Shown: one piece after another, positions 1-7,345 of the stretch
How the letters are laid out: the number at the start of each line of letters is the position of its first letter
How positions within the stretch are numbered: the first letter of the stretch is position 1
Origin: DATMER01 sp040349255
GTDB taxonomy: Bacteria > Acidobacteriota > Thermoanaerobaculia > Multivoradales > UBA5704
DNA length: 64,000 nucleotides
NCBI GenBank assembly: GCA_040349255.1
Contig: JBEQUE010000080.1
Location: 8,797-72,796 of the forward strand
Reading direction: 5' to 3'
Made by a program: the position numbers and the translations under genes
Notes under the pieces: model-generated
Told to the model about the DNA's origin: nothing
What the model saw: only the letters and a program-made list of their open reading frames with translations
Databases searched by the model: none

Positions 1-1
1 G

Positions 2-496
2 GCCCAGATCGAGGACGCCTTCGCGGCCCACGGCGTGCGCCTCGGCCGTATCACGAACTCCAGCCTGGCGCTGCTCTCGGCCGTCGAGCTGCCGGCTTCA
101 AGCGGGTTCGCGGCCGTGGTCCAGGTCGAGACCGAGGGCTACACCCTGATCTTCGCCCGCAACGGCGAGCCGGTGCTCCACCGCTTCAAGCCGTTCACAG
201 GGGGCGGTATCGGCGGGGGCGACGCCGCGCACGCTGGCTACGTGACGCGCGACCTCAAGCTCACCCGGAACTTCCTGGACGAGAACTTCGCGGGCGCGCC
301 GCTCGGTCAGGTGCTCCTGCTGGCGCCGCCCGCCGCCGAGCCGATGTGGCTCGACCGGCTGCAGGAGGGGCTCGGCTCCTCCGTGGCGCCGGTGGACGGC
401 CGGCATCTCCCGTCGCTGCGCAGCGAGGACCCGGTGGCGCCTTCGTGGCGCGAGCTCGCTCCCATGCTCGGCGCCGTCCGCCAGGAGGTCGCATGA
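2..496 (+). CDS. pilM: Type IV pilus assembly protein PilM, C-terminal part
   Basis: The reading frame is open to the left edge of the window, so only the last 164 residues are seen. They resemble the C-terminal half of PilM, the actin-like cytoplasmic ATPase that docks PilN under the inner membrane: a beta-strand run around VVQVETEGYTLIF, a segment with an exchange of Asp/Leu/Thr residues (RDLKLTRNFLDE), and a strand LGQVLLLAPP. The identification rests mainly on position: the stop codon overlaps the pilN start in ATGA, and pilN, pilO and a pilP-like gene follow. A GspL-like protein is the alternative, since this cluster mixes pilus and type II secretion features. Confidence 0.7.
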   Translation, partial: AQIEDAFAAHGVRLGRITNSSLALLSAVELPASSGFAAVVQVETEGYTLIFARNGEPVLHRFKPFTGGGIGGGDAAHAGYVTRDLKLTRNFLDENFAGAPLGQVLLLAPPAAEPMWLDRLQEGLGSSVAPVDGRHLPSLRSEDPVAPSWRELAPMLGAVRQEVA

Positions 497-1224
497 GCGA
501 GTCGCTCAACCTCTCGCGGCGGCCGTTCGTCAACTCCCGGCCGGTGGTGCGCACGGCGCTGTTCCTGTGGCTCGTGGGCGGCCTGCTGCTGCTGGGCAAC
601 GTCGTGCTGTTCTGGAGCTTCCTGTCGGGCTCGACCGAGACCCGGGCCGACCTCGACAAGATGGAGCAGAACGTGGCGCGGGAGCAGAAGGTGGTGGCGG
701 ACCTGGAGGGCCGGATCTCGCGGCTCGACCTGGAGCAGCAGAACGAGCAGGTCGCCTTCCTCAACCGCAAGATCTCGGAGCGCACCTTCTCGTGGAGCCT
801 GCTCTTCGAGCGCCTGTCCAAGGTGCTGCCGGACGGCGTGCGCCTGCTCCAGCTCCAGCCGGCGCCCATCGCGGGCGACGATCGGCCCGGTGCGCGGCCG
901 GTGCCCTCGACCACCCTGCGCGGGCGCCGCCCGGTGGGGACGAGCGACCGGGTGCCGCTGATCATCCAGGCCGAGTCGAAGGGCGACGAGGCGCAGCTCC
1001 AGTTCCTGGACCGGCTGTTCTCCGACCCCGCGTTCGACGACCCCGACATCTCCCGGGAGACGCGCGACGAGGACAACAACAACAGGCTGCGGTTCGACGT
1101 GCGGGTGACCTACATCCCCGCCGCCGGCTCGCCGCAGGTGACGGTGGAGGAGGCGCCGGTCGTGGAGGAGGCCCCGGCTCCGGCGCCGCCTCCTCCGGCC
1201 GACGCCGATACGGGGATCGAATGA
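493..1224 (+). CDS. pilN: PilN-like inner-membrane pilus assembly protein
   Basis: 243 residues. It begins with a short cytoplasmic segment containing LNLSRRPF, the kind of N-terminal motif by which PilN binds PilM. One transmembrane helix follows (about residues 20-42, LFLWLVGGLLLLGNVVLFW), then a coiled-coil stretch (about 48-95) and a small periplasmic domain. The tail is rich in Ala, Pro and Glu. The start ATG overlaps the pilM stop by ATGA and its own stop overlaps pilO the same way, so the genes are translationally coupled. Known role: with PilO it forms the periplasmic alignment complex linking the ATPase platform to the secretin. The Pro/Ala tail is longer than usual. Confidence 0.8.
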   Translation: MSESLNLSRRPFVNSRPVVRTALFLWLVGGLLLLGNVVLFWSFLSGSTETRADLDKMEQNVAREQKVVADLEGRISRLDLEQQNEQVAFLNRKISERTFSWSLLFERLSKVLPDGVRLLQLQPAPIAGDDRPGARPVPSTTLRGRRPVGTSDRVPLIIQAESKGDEAQLQFLDRLFSDPAFDDPDISRETRDEDNNNRLRFDVRVTYIPAAGSPQVTVEEAPVVEEAPAPAPPPPADADTGIE

Positions 1225-1841
1225 GGGATCAATCCGAAATCTGGCGCCAGCGGATCTGGATCTGGCTGCCGGCGCTGCTATTCTTCCTGGCGAACGCCGT
1301 GGCGTTCTCCGTCTACCGGTTCGGCTACGCCGGCCAGGTGCAGAGGCTGGAGTCCAGCATCGCGCCGCTGCGGGAGGAGCTGGGCAAGCTGCAGGCCCGC
1401 CGCGGCGTGCTCGAGCGCCGGCTGCAGCGGGCGCACGCGGCCGAGACCGAGGTCCAACGGCTCTACGAGGACCGGTTCTCGACCCGCAGCCAGCGGCTCA
1501 CGCGCATCATGAACGAGGTCAAGACCCTGGCGCGCCAGGCCGGGCTGAACCCGAAGTCGATTTCGTATCCGCAGGTGGAGATCGAGGATTACGGGCTGGT
1601 CAAGCGCTCCTTCGTCTTCCAGGTGGGCGGGACCTACGCGGAGCTGCGGCAGTTCCTGAACCTGCTGGAGCTGACCGACTCGTTCCTGACCCTGGAGGCG
1701 GTGACCCTGTCGGAGGAAGGCGGGAACGAAGGTCCCGAGCTGCAGATGAACCTGACACTCTCCACCCTGTTCGCCCGCGAGGCCGGGGACGGCCCCATCC
1801 CGGCGGCGGCTCCGGCGGGCGCCCGGAGGCCCGGCGCGTGA
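1221..1841 (+). CDS. pilO: PilO-like inner-membrane pilus assembly protein
   Basis: 206 residues, start ATG overlapping the pilN stop (ATGA). One transmembrane helix near residues 10-30 (IWLPALLFFLANAVAFSVY) is followed by a coiled coil (about 36-75, heptads with Leu/Arg/Glu) and a ferredoxin-like periplasmic domain containing GGTYAELRQFLNLLELTDSF, a pattern typical of PilO/GspM. It would pair with PilN in the periplasm. The stop overlaps the next gene, which uses GTG in GTGA. PilO and GspM are structurally similar; PilO is chosen because of the pilM-N-O-P order. Confidence 0.8.
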   Translation: MRDQSEIWRQRIWIWLPALLFFLANAVAFSVYRFGYAGQVQRLESSIAPLREELGKLQARRGVLERRLQRAHAAETEVQRLYEDRFSTRSQRLTRIMNEVKTLARQAGLNPKSISYPQVEIEDYGLVKRSFVFQVGGTYAELRQFLNLLELTDSFLTLEAVTLSEEGGNEGPELQMNLTLSTLFAREAGDGPIPAAAPAGARRPGA

Positions 1842-2473
1842 ACGACGGCAGCCGCACCAAGCTCCTGTTCGGCGTCCTGGGCGTCCTGGTCCTGTTCGTG
1901 CTCTGGCGGTATCTGGGTCCGTCCGGCGGCGGCTCGGTGGACACCGGCGGCGACGACGTCGGAGTGACCTCGCCCATGGGCCGCATCCCCGGCGCCGGCC
2001 GCGAGGCCAAGCCGCCGGTCGAGGAGATCGTGGACCTGAAGGTCGCCGACCTGCAGCCGCAGTCGCACCAGTACACGGTGGGCCGCGATCCCTGGCGCTT
2101 CCCGGAGCCGCCGCCCCCTCCCCCTCCCCCGCCTCCGCCGCCGCCCCGGCAGCCGACGAAGGAAGAGCTCGAGGCGCAGCGCCGGGCCGAGGAGCTCCTG
2201 CGCCAGCAGCAGGCGGAGGCCGCGCGGCTAGCGGCGATCGAGGCGGCGAAGCCGAAGCCGCCGCCGTTCACCCTGAAGTGCATCGGCAAGTTCGGCCCCG
2301 CGGAGCGCCCGATCGCCGTCTTCACAGACGGAAAGGAGATCGTGAACGTACAACAGGGAGGGGTGATCCAGGGCAAGTTCCTCCTGTCCCAGGTCGGCCT
2401 CGAATCCGTCGAGATCCGGTTCGTGGATTTTCCCAACGAGCCGGCCCAGCGGTTGCCCATCGGCGCCCGTTAA
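1838..2473 (+). CDS. PilP/GspC-like inner-membrane protein
   Basis: 211 residues with a GTG start that overlaps the pilO stop (GTGA). There is one transmembrane helix (about 9-25, LLFGVLGVLVLFVLWRY), then a flexible periplasmic linker holding a run of 13 prolines (near residue 90) and a charged helix. A C-terminal beta domain (about 145-205) contains AVFTDGKEIVNVQQGG and SVEIRFVDF. That final domain looks like the homology region of GspC/PilP, which contacts the secretin. A proline-rich spacer is a sensible way to span the periplasm. Position between pilO and the secretin supports the assignment; sequence identity to PilP itself is not obvious. Confidence 0.65.
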   Translation: MNDGSRTKLLFGVLGVLVLFVLWRYLGPSGGGSVDTGGDDVGVTSPMGRIPGAGREAKPPVEEIVDLKVADLQPQSHQYTVGRDPWRFPEPPPPPPPPPPPPPRQPTKEELEAQRRAEELLRQQQAEAARLAAIEAAKPKPPPFTLKCIGKFGPAERPIAVFTDGKEIVNVQQGGVIQGKFLLSQVGLESVEIRFVDFPNEPAQRLPIGAR

Positions 2474-2493
2474 CGCCTGATCGGAGAAAAAGA

Positions 2494-5082
2494 GTGACGA
2501 AGATGCGCCAAGCCACCGTGCGGTCCCTGCTCCTTCTGCTGGCCCTCTGGCCGCTCGCGGGGCTCGCGGGGATCACCGCCTGCGCGAGCCACATGGCTTC
2601 TCGGCAGGCCGACATCGCCGCGCAGCGCGGCGACTGGGACGAGGCCGTTCTCCAGTACATGAAGGCGGTCGAGGAGAACCCGGAGAACCTGGCCTACAAG
2701 GCCTCGCTGCTGCGCGCCAAGATGAAGGCCTCGCAGGTCCACTTCGCCAAGGGCCAGGAGTTCGAGAAGGCCGGGGTCCTCGAGCGCGCCATGATCGAGT
2801 ATCAGCAGGCCGTCCAGCTCGACCCGACCAACCAGTACGCCCAGGCCCAGCTCGACCACGCGCGCACCGCCTGGCAGGCGCAGCGCCAGAACCGCGACGC
2901 CGACTCCATCGACCAGATGAAGAAGAAGGCCCGCGGCGCCCGGCCGCAGCCTCCGATCCTCAACCCGCGCTCCGACAAGCCGATCTCGATGGACTTCCCG
3001 GAGCCGCAGTCGATCTTCCAGATCTACAAGGCGCTCGGCGACGCGTTCGGAATCAACATCCTGTTCGATCCGAACCTCAAGGACCAGGAGATCGCCATCC
3101 AGCTCCAGGACGTGACCGCGCAGGCCGCCCTGGAGACCCTGATGCGCGCCGCCAACCACTTCTACAAGGTGCTCGACGAGCACTCGATCATCATCGCCCA
3201 GGACACGCCGCAGAACCGCCGCACCTACGAGGACCTCGTCATCCAGACCTTCTTCCTCTCGAACTCCGAGGTGAAGGAGATGATGACCATCCTGCGGAGC
3301 CTCGTCGACGCCAAGAAGATCGCCACCAACGAGCAGCTCAACGCGATCATCCTGCGCGACACGGTCGACAAGGTGAAGGTCGCTGAACGCATCATCGAGG
3401 CCAACGACAAGTCGAAGGCCGAGGTGGTGATCGACGTCGAGCTGCTGCAGATCAACCAGGGCCGGCTGCGCAATCTGGGCATGCTGCTCCAGCCCTACTC
3501 GATCGGCCAGACGCTCGACCTCGGCGGCTCGACCGGCGGCACGGGCACGGGAGGGACCGGCGGCACCGCCAGCACGGCCGGCCGCGTGCGCGTCTCCGAC
3601 CTGGAGTTCCTGAACCAGAGCAACTGGACGCTGACCATCCCGAGCTTCGTCTACAACTTCGCCAAGGAGAACTCGGACGCCCAGCTCCTCGCGAAGCCGC
3701 AGCTCCGCATCACCGAGGGTGAGAAGGCGCGCCTGGTGATCGGCGACAAGGTGCCGATCCCGCTCACTACCTTCAACACCTCGAACACCGTGGGCGGCAG
3801 CGTCGTGCCGATCACCTCGTTCCAGTACCAGGACGTGGGCATCCAGATCGACCTCGAGCCGCGCGTCCACCACAACCGCGAGGTGACGCTGAAAGTCAAA
3901 GTGGCGGTCGACCAGATCAACTCGTACCGCGGCGACCAGCCGATCATCGGCACGCGTACGATCGAGTCGGTCATCCGCCTCCAGGACGGCGAGACCAACT
4001 TCATGGCCGGCCTGATCCGCAGCGACGAGAGCAACGCCGAGAGCGGCATCCCGGGCCTCTCCGAGATCCCGCTCCTCGGCCGGCTGTTCTCCAACAAGCG
4101 GACCGACACGACGCGCACGGACGTCATCCTGACGCTCACGCCGCACATCATCCGCAACGCCGAGATCACCGAGGACGACCTGCTGCCGATCTGGGTCGGC
4201 ACCGAGCAGAACATCACCTTCCGGGCCAACAGCCCGCGCGTCGAGTCCGACGTCGACGGTCCGTTCGAGGCCGGCGAGGAGACGCCGGAGGAGATCCAGG
4301 ACGCCATCCGCCGCCGCCTCCAGCGCCTGCCGCGCGGCCTGCGGCCCGAGGACAGCGAGGAGGTCCTGGAGAACGAGGACGAGGTGCCGCAGGAGCAGCA
4401 GGCGCCGCCCGGCATCAACCTCGCGCCGGCCACGCCGCCGAGCGACATCTTCCGCCCGACCCCGCCGCCTCCTCCCGAGCCGGAGCCGGAGATCGAGGAG
4501 GAGCCGCCGGGCGGCCGGCCCGAGGAGCATCAGGCATCTCTGCCGGTCGCGCCGCGCACGCTCCTCGGGGCCTACCTGACCGAGCGCGCCGCCGAGGACG
4601 CCGGCGCCACGCCGCGCTCCGCCGAGCTGGAGGCGCGGAGGAAGGCGGCGGCACAGCCGGTGCGGGTCTGGCTCACGGCGAGCCGGAAGGTGGTCAAGGC
4701 GGGCCAGCGCTTCGTGGTCAAGGTGCAGGCGCAGTCCGACCGGCCGATCTCCCACTTGCCGCTGACGCTTTCCTACGACCCGGCGGCGCTCGCGGTCGAG
4801 CAGGTCGAGCGCGGCGAGTTCCTGGGGGCGGGCGAGTCGGAGATCCTCGCCAACGCCGCGCACCCGGGCGAGGTGATCGTTGGCGCCAGCCGGATGGGCG
4901 AGGCCGAGCCGGTCACCGGCCACGGCACGGTCGCGCTGATCACCTTCCGCGCTCTTTCCGGCGGGACCGCCGGCCCGACGCGGATCGGTTTCTCGCAGAG
5001 CGACGCGCTCGACGCCCAGCTCCGGCCGGTCTCTCCGGTCCGGGTGCAGGCGCTCGACGTCCTGGTCCGGAAGGAAGGTTGA
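2494..5082 (+). CDS. Secretin (PilQ/GspD family) with TPR and C-terminal cohesin domain
   Basis: 862 residues. The GTG at 2494 is preferred over the ATG at 2503 because GGAGA lies 7 bases before it. A hydrophobic leader ends in a lipobox-like ITAC. Then come two TPR units (about 35-110), a secretin N-terminal fold (about 165-245, PEPQSIFQIYKALGDAFGIN), N-domains, and the secretin core (about 390-570) with VPIPLTTFNT and a typical closing IPLLGRLF. A Pro/Glu-rich linker leads to a final beta-sandwich (about 723-862) with a cohesin pattern (PLTLSYDPAALAVEQVERGEFL). The core forms the outer-membrane channel. The TPR-secretin-cohesin order differs from textbook PilQ or GspD and may anchor or recruit partner proteins. 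Confidence 0.9.
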   Translation: MTKMRQATVRSLLLLLALWPLAGLAGITACASHMASRQADIAAQRGDWDEAVLQYMKAVEENPENLAYKASLLRAKMKASQVHFAKGQEFEKAGVLERAMIEYQQAVQLDPTNQYAQAQLDHARTAWQAQRQNRDADSIDQMKKKARGARPQPPILNPRSDKPISMDFPEPQSIFQIYKALGDAFGINILFDPNLKDQEIAIQLQDVTAQAALETLMRAANHFYKVLDEHSIIIAQDTPQNRRTYEDLVIQTFFLSNSEVKEMMTILRSLVDAKKIATNEQLNAIILRDTVDKVKVAERIIEANDKSKAEVVIDVELLQINQGRLRNLGMLLQPYSIGQTLDLGGSTGGTGTGGTGGTASTAGRVRVSDLEFLNQSNWTLTIPSFVYNFAKENSDAQLLAKPQLRITEGEKARLVIGDKVPIPLTTFNTSNTVGGSVVPITSFQYQDVGIQIDLEPRVHHNREVTLKVKVAVDQINSYRGDQPIIGTRTIESVIRLQDGETNFMAGLIRSDESNAESGIPGLSEIPLLGRLFSNKRTDTTRTDVILTLTPHIIRNAEITEDDLLPIWVGTEQNITFRANSPRVESDVDGPFEAGEETPEEIQDAIRRRLQRLPRGLRPEDSEEVLENEDEVPQEQQAPPGINLAPATPPSDIFRPTPPPPPEPEPEIEEEPPGGRPEEHQASLPVAPRTLLGAYLTERAAEDAGATPRSAELEARRKAAAQPVRVWLTASRKVVKAGQRFVVKVQAQSDRPISHLPLTLSYDPAALAVEQVERGEFLGAGESEILANAAHPGEVIVGASRMGEAEPVTGHGTVALITFRALSGGTAGPTRIGFSQSDALDAQLRPVSPVRVQALDVLVRKEG

Positions 5083-5093
5083 GGAGGCCCGCC

Positions 5094-5600
5094 GTGTTGC
5101 AGGGTTTGATGATCAGACTCCGTCCCCGCCCCTTGCCGTCTTCTCGGCGCGGCCAGGCCGGCTACACGCTGGCCGAGCTGGTGATGGTCGCGGCCGTGAT
5201 GGTGATCCTGGCCGGCGTGGCGCTGCCCTCGGTCAAGTTCACCGCCCGGCGGACCAAGGAGATGGAGCTGCGCTCGGCCCTGCGGGACATGCGCTCGGCC
5301 ATCGACGAGTACAAGCGGTACAGCGACATGGGTTATATCCCCGTGGACCTCGGCACCGACGGCTACCCCAAGGACCTGGACGTCCTGGTCGACGGGGTGT
5401 CGCTGGCCGGGCAGGTCGACAAGAAGCTGAAGCTGCTGCGGCGGATCCCGGTCGACCCGATGACCGGCGAGGCCGAATGGGGCCTGCGCAGCTACCAGGA
5501 CGAGGCCGACGCGAACTCCTGGGGCGGCGAGGACGTCTACGATGTCTACTCGCTCTCCGGCGCCGTCGGCCTCAACGGGGTCCCGTACCGCGAATGGTGA
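5094..5600 (+). CDS. Type II/IV pseudopilin (GspG-like)
   Basis: 168 residues. The GTG at 5094 is chosen because GAGGAGG ends 6 bases upstream; a TTG at 5079 and an ATG at 5109 are alternatives. A basic leader ends in RRGQAG, then YTLAELVMVAAVMVILAGVA: the prepilin peptidase site G|Y with the usual Glu at +5 and a hydrophobic helix. The C-terminal domain includes MRSAIDEYKRYSD, IPVDPMTGEAEWGLRSYQD and VYDVYSLSG, the calcium-loop style region of GspG-type pseudopilins. It lies directly after the secretin and 14 bases before a second, related pseudopilin, so the two probably arose by duplication. Confidence 0.88.
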   Translation: MLQGLMIRLRPRPLPSSRRGQAGYTLAELVMVAAVMVILAGVALPSVKFTARRTKEMELRSALRDMRSAIDEYKRYSDMGYIPVDLGTDGYPKDLDVLVDGVSLAGQVDKKLKLLRRIPVDPMTGEAEWGLRSYQDEADANSWGGEDVYDVYSLSGAVGLNGVPYREW

Positions 5601-5614
5601 GAGGAAGGTGCGCG

Positions 5615-6052
5615 ATGTCCATCGTCAAACCCAAGAACCGGCGCCGGCGTGAGAGCGGCTTCACCCTGCTGGAGCTGATCGTGGTGATCACGATCATCGG
5701 CATCCTCGCCGCCATCGCGATGCCCAAGATGAAGGACATCCCGCGGCGCGCGAGCGAGGCGGTCCTCAAGACCGACCTGCACACGATGCGCGACGCCATC
5801 GACCAGCACTATGGCGACAAGGGCCGCTACCCCGCGAGCCTCGAGGCCCTGGTGGACGGCGGCTATCTTCGAGCCGTGCCGATCGATCCGATCACCAAGC
5901 GCAGCGACACCTGGGTGGTGGAGTACGAGGAGCTCGACCCGGACAACCCGCCGCCGGAAAGCGACTCCGCCGACGGCCAGCCCGGCATCACCGACGTCCA
6001 TTCCGGCGCCCGCAACCTCTCTCTGAGCGGCACGCCGTACGCCGAATGGTGA
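5615..6052 (+). CDS. Type II secretion major pseudopilin-like protein
   Basis: 145 residues with ATG after GAGGAAGG (5601-5608). The leader RRRRESG is followed by FTLLELIVVITIIGILAAIA, a textbook prepilin cleavage site with Glu at +5. The body has TMRDAIDQHYGDKGRYP, VDGGYLRAVPIDPITK and a C-terminal VHSGARNLSLSGTPYAEW, matching GspG-type major pseudopilins. It ends with the same SGxPYxEW closing pattern as its upstream neighbour, supporting tandem duplication. In this cluster it could be the main subunit of a short periplasmic pseudopilus. Confidence 0.9.
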   Translation: MSIVKPKNRRRRESGFTLLELIVVITIIGILAAIAMPKMKDIPRRASEAVLKTDLHTMRDAIDQHYGDKGRYPASLEALVDGGYLRAVPIDPITKRSDTWVVEYEELDPDNPPPESDSADGQPGITDVHSGARNLSLSGTPYAEW

Positions 6053-6062
6053 AGGAAGGAGA

Positions 6063-6114
6063 TTGATCCCGTCCCCCCTCTCCCCGGCCCTCTCCCCCGA
6101 AATGGGGGAGAGGG
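6063..6114 (+). repeat. REP-like palindromic element at a gene start (copy 1)
   Basis: The first 37 bases match 36 of 37 with the last 37 bases of the window (63964-64000). In this copy the element continues into an 11-base inverted repeat: CCCTCTCCCCC at 6088-6098, loop at 6099-6103, GGGGGAGAGGG at 6104-6114. It covers both possible starts (TTG 6063, ATG 6102) of the third pseudopilin. Such C-rich palindromes are usually intergenic, so this copy is unusual in being partly or wholly translated. Confidence 0.75.
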
Positions 6115-6890
6115 AGATTCGCCGGCACCGGCGCTCGGAAGCGGGCTACAACCTCGTCATCCTCATGATGTCGCTGGTGGTGCTGAACATCCTGATCGCC
6201 GCGGCGCTGCCGAAGTGGAGCCACGTCATCCGGCGCGAGCGCGAGGAGGAGCTGATCTCCCGCGGTTTCCAGTACGCGGAGGCGATCCGCATCTTCCAGA
6301 ACCGGTTCCAGCGCCTGCCGGTCCGCATCGGCGAGCTGATCGAGGTCGAGCCGCGCTCGATCCGCAAGCTCTGGAAGGACCCGATGACCGAGGACGGGAA
6401 GTGGGTCCTCATCCCGCCGGGCAGCGGCGGCGAGATCACCCCTCCGCCCCAGGGGCCCGACGGCCGCAACGACCAGCAGGGTCCGAACGGCGACGACTCC
6501 GGCGAGGAGGTCCCGGACAACACCGGGATCGGGGAGAAGGGCGGGACCACCCAGGTCGGTCCCTTCATCGGCGTCCGCAGCCGCAGCACCAAGGAGTCGA
6601 TCCTGATCTTCAACGGCCGCGACCACTACGACCAGTGGCAGTTCACGGTCGAGATGCTGACCCAGGGCGGCGGCGGGGCGCGCGGTAACCAGATGCCGCC
6701 CGAAGGCGCCGCCGGCAATCCGGCCCAGATGGGCCTGCAGCTCAGCACGAAATGGCTCGGCCGCCCGCTGCCGAAGTTCCTCCAGCCCGAGGGCACCATG
6801 CCGCAGGACGGCGAGATGCCCAACGGCCGTCCGAACCAGCGGCCCAATCCCCGCGGCGCCAATCGCGGCGGTGGCGCGCCCCGACGCTGA
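6063..6890 (+). CDS. Third pseudopilin-like protein with atypical N-terminus
   Basis: 275 residues if translation starts at the TTG at 6063; an in-frame ATG at 6102 would remove 13 residues. Both starts lie inside a palindromic repeat. The leader RRSEAG is followed by YNLVILMMSLVVLNILIAAALPKW: a plausible prepilin peptidase site G|Y, but position +5 is Ile, not Glu, as in GspK-type minor pseudopilins. The body has the PRSIRKLWKDPMTEDGKW motif seen in GspG-like proteins. A glycine/proline/asparagine-rich low-complexity region fills much of the C-terminal half. Probably a minor or tip pseudopilin. The start site is uncertain. Confidence 0.75.
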   Translation: MIPSPLSPALSPEMGEREIRRHRRSEAGYNLVILMMSLVVLNILIAAALPKWSHVIRREREEELISRGFQYAEAIRIFQNRFQRLPVRIGELIEVEPRSIRKLWKDPMTEDGKWVLIPPGSGGEITPPPQGPDGRNDQQGPNGDDSGEEVPDNTGIGEKGGTTQVGPFIGVRSRSTKESILIFNGRDHYDQWQFTVEMLTQGGGGARGNQMPPEGAAGNPAQMGLQLSTKWLGRPLPKFLQPEGTMPQDGEMPNGRPNQRPNPRGANRGGGAPRR

Positions 6891-6897
6891 CCGAGCC

Positions 6898-7341
6898 ATG
6901 AGGGTCCGGATCCAGAGGCTCCCGTCCGCCCGGGAACTGCCGCTCCCGGCTCCGGCCTCGCCCGGCAGCGCCGGAGTCGATCTTCGGGCCGCCGTCGAGG
7001 ACGAGCTGGTGATCCGGCCCGGCGAGCGCCGCCTCGTGCCGACCGGCCTCGTCCTGGAGATTCCGCCCGGCTGGGAGGGCCAGGTCCGGCCCAGGAGCGG
7101 TCTCGCCCTGCGGCATGGGATCGGGATTCTCAACGCCCCGGGCACCATCGACAGCGACTACCGCGGCGAGGTCGGCGTGATCCTGGTCAATCACGGAGAA
7201 GCGCCGTTCCCGGTGAAGCGCGGCGATCGCATCGCCCAGCTCGTGATCGGCCGCGTCGAATCGGTCGAGTGGGTGGAGTCCGAGTCGCTGGATGGAACGG
7301 GCCGCGGCGAAGGCGGCTTCGGCTCCACGGGCAGCCGCTGA
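6898..7341 (+). CDS. dut: Deoxyuridine 5'-triphosphate nucleotidohydrolase (dUTPase)
   Basis: 147 residues; ATG at 6898, seven bases after the pseudopilin stop. All five motifs of trimeric dUTPases are present in order: AGVDLRA (1), RPRSGLA (2, uracil pocket side), GTIDSDYRGEVGVILVN (3), GDRIAQLVI (4) and the glycine-rich GRGEGGFGSTG (5, closes over the phosphates). It hydrolyses dUTP to dUMP and pyrophosphate, keeping uracil out of DNA and feeding dTMP synthesis. It is a housekeeping gene that seems to ride on the pilus operon transcript. Confidence 0.97.
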   Translation: MRVRIQRLPSARELPLPAPASPGSAGVDLRAAVEDELVIRPGERRLVPTGLVLEIPPGWEGQVRPRSGLALRHGIGILNAPGTIDSDYRGEVGVILVNHGEAPFPVKRGDRIAQLVIGRVESVEWVESESLDGTGRGEGGFGSTGSR

Positions 7342-7345
7342 GACC

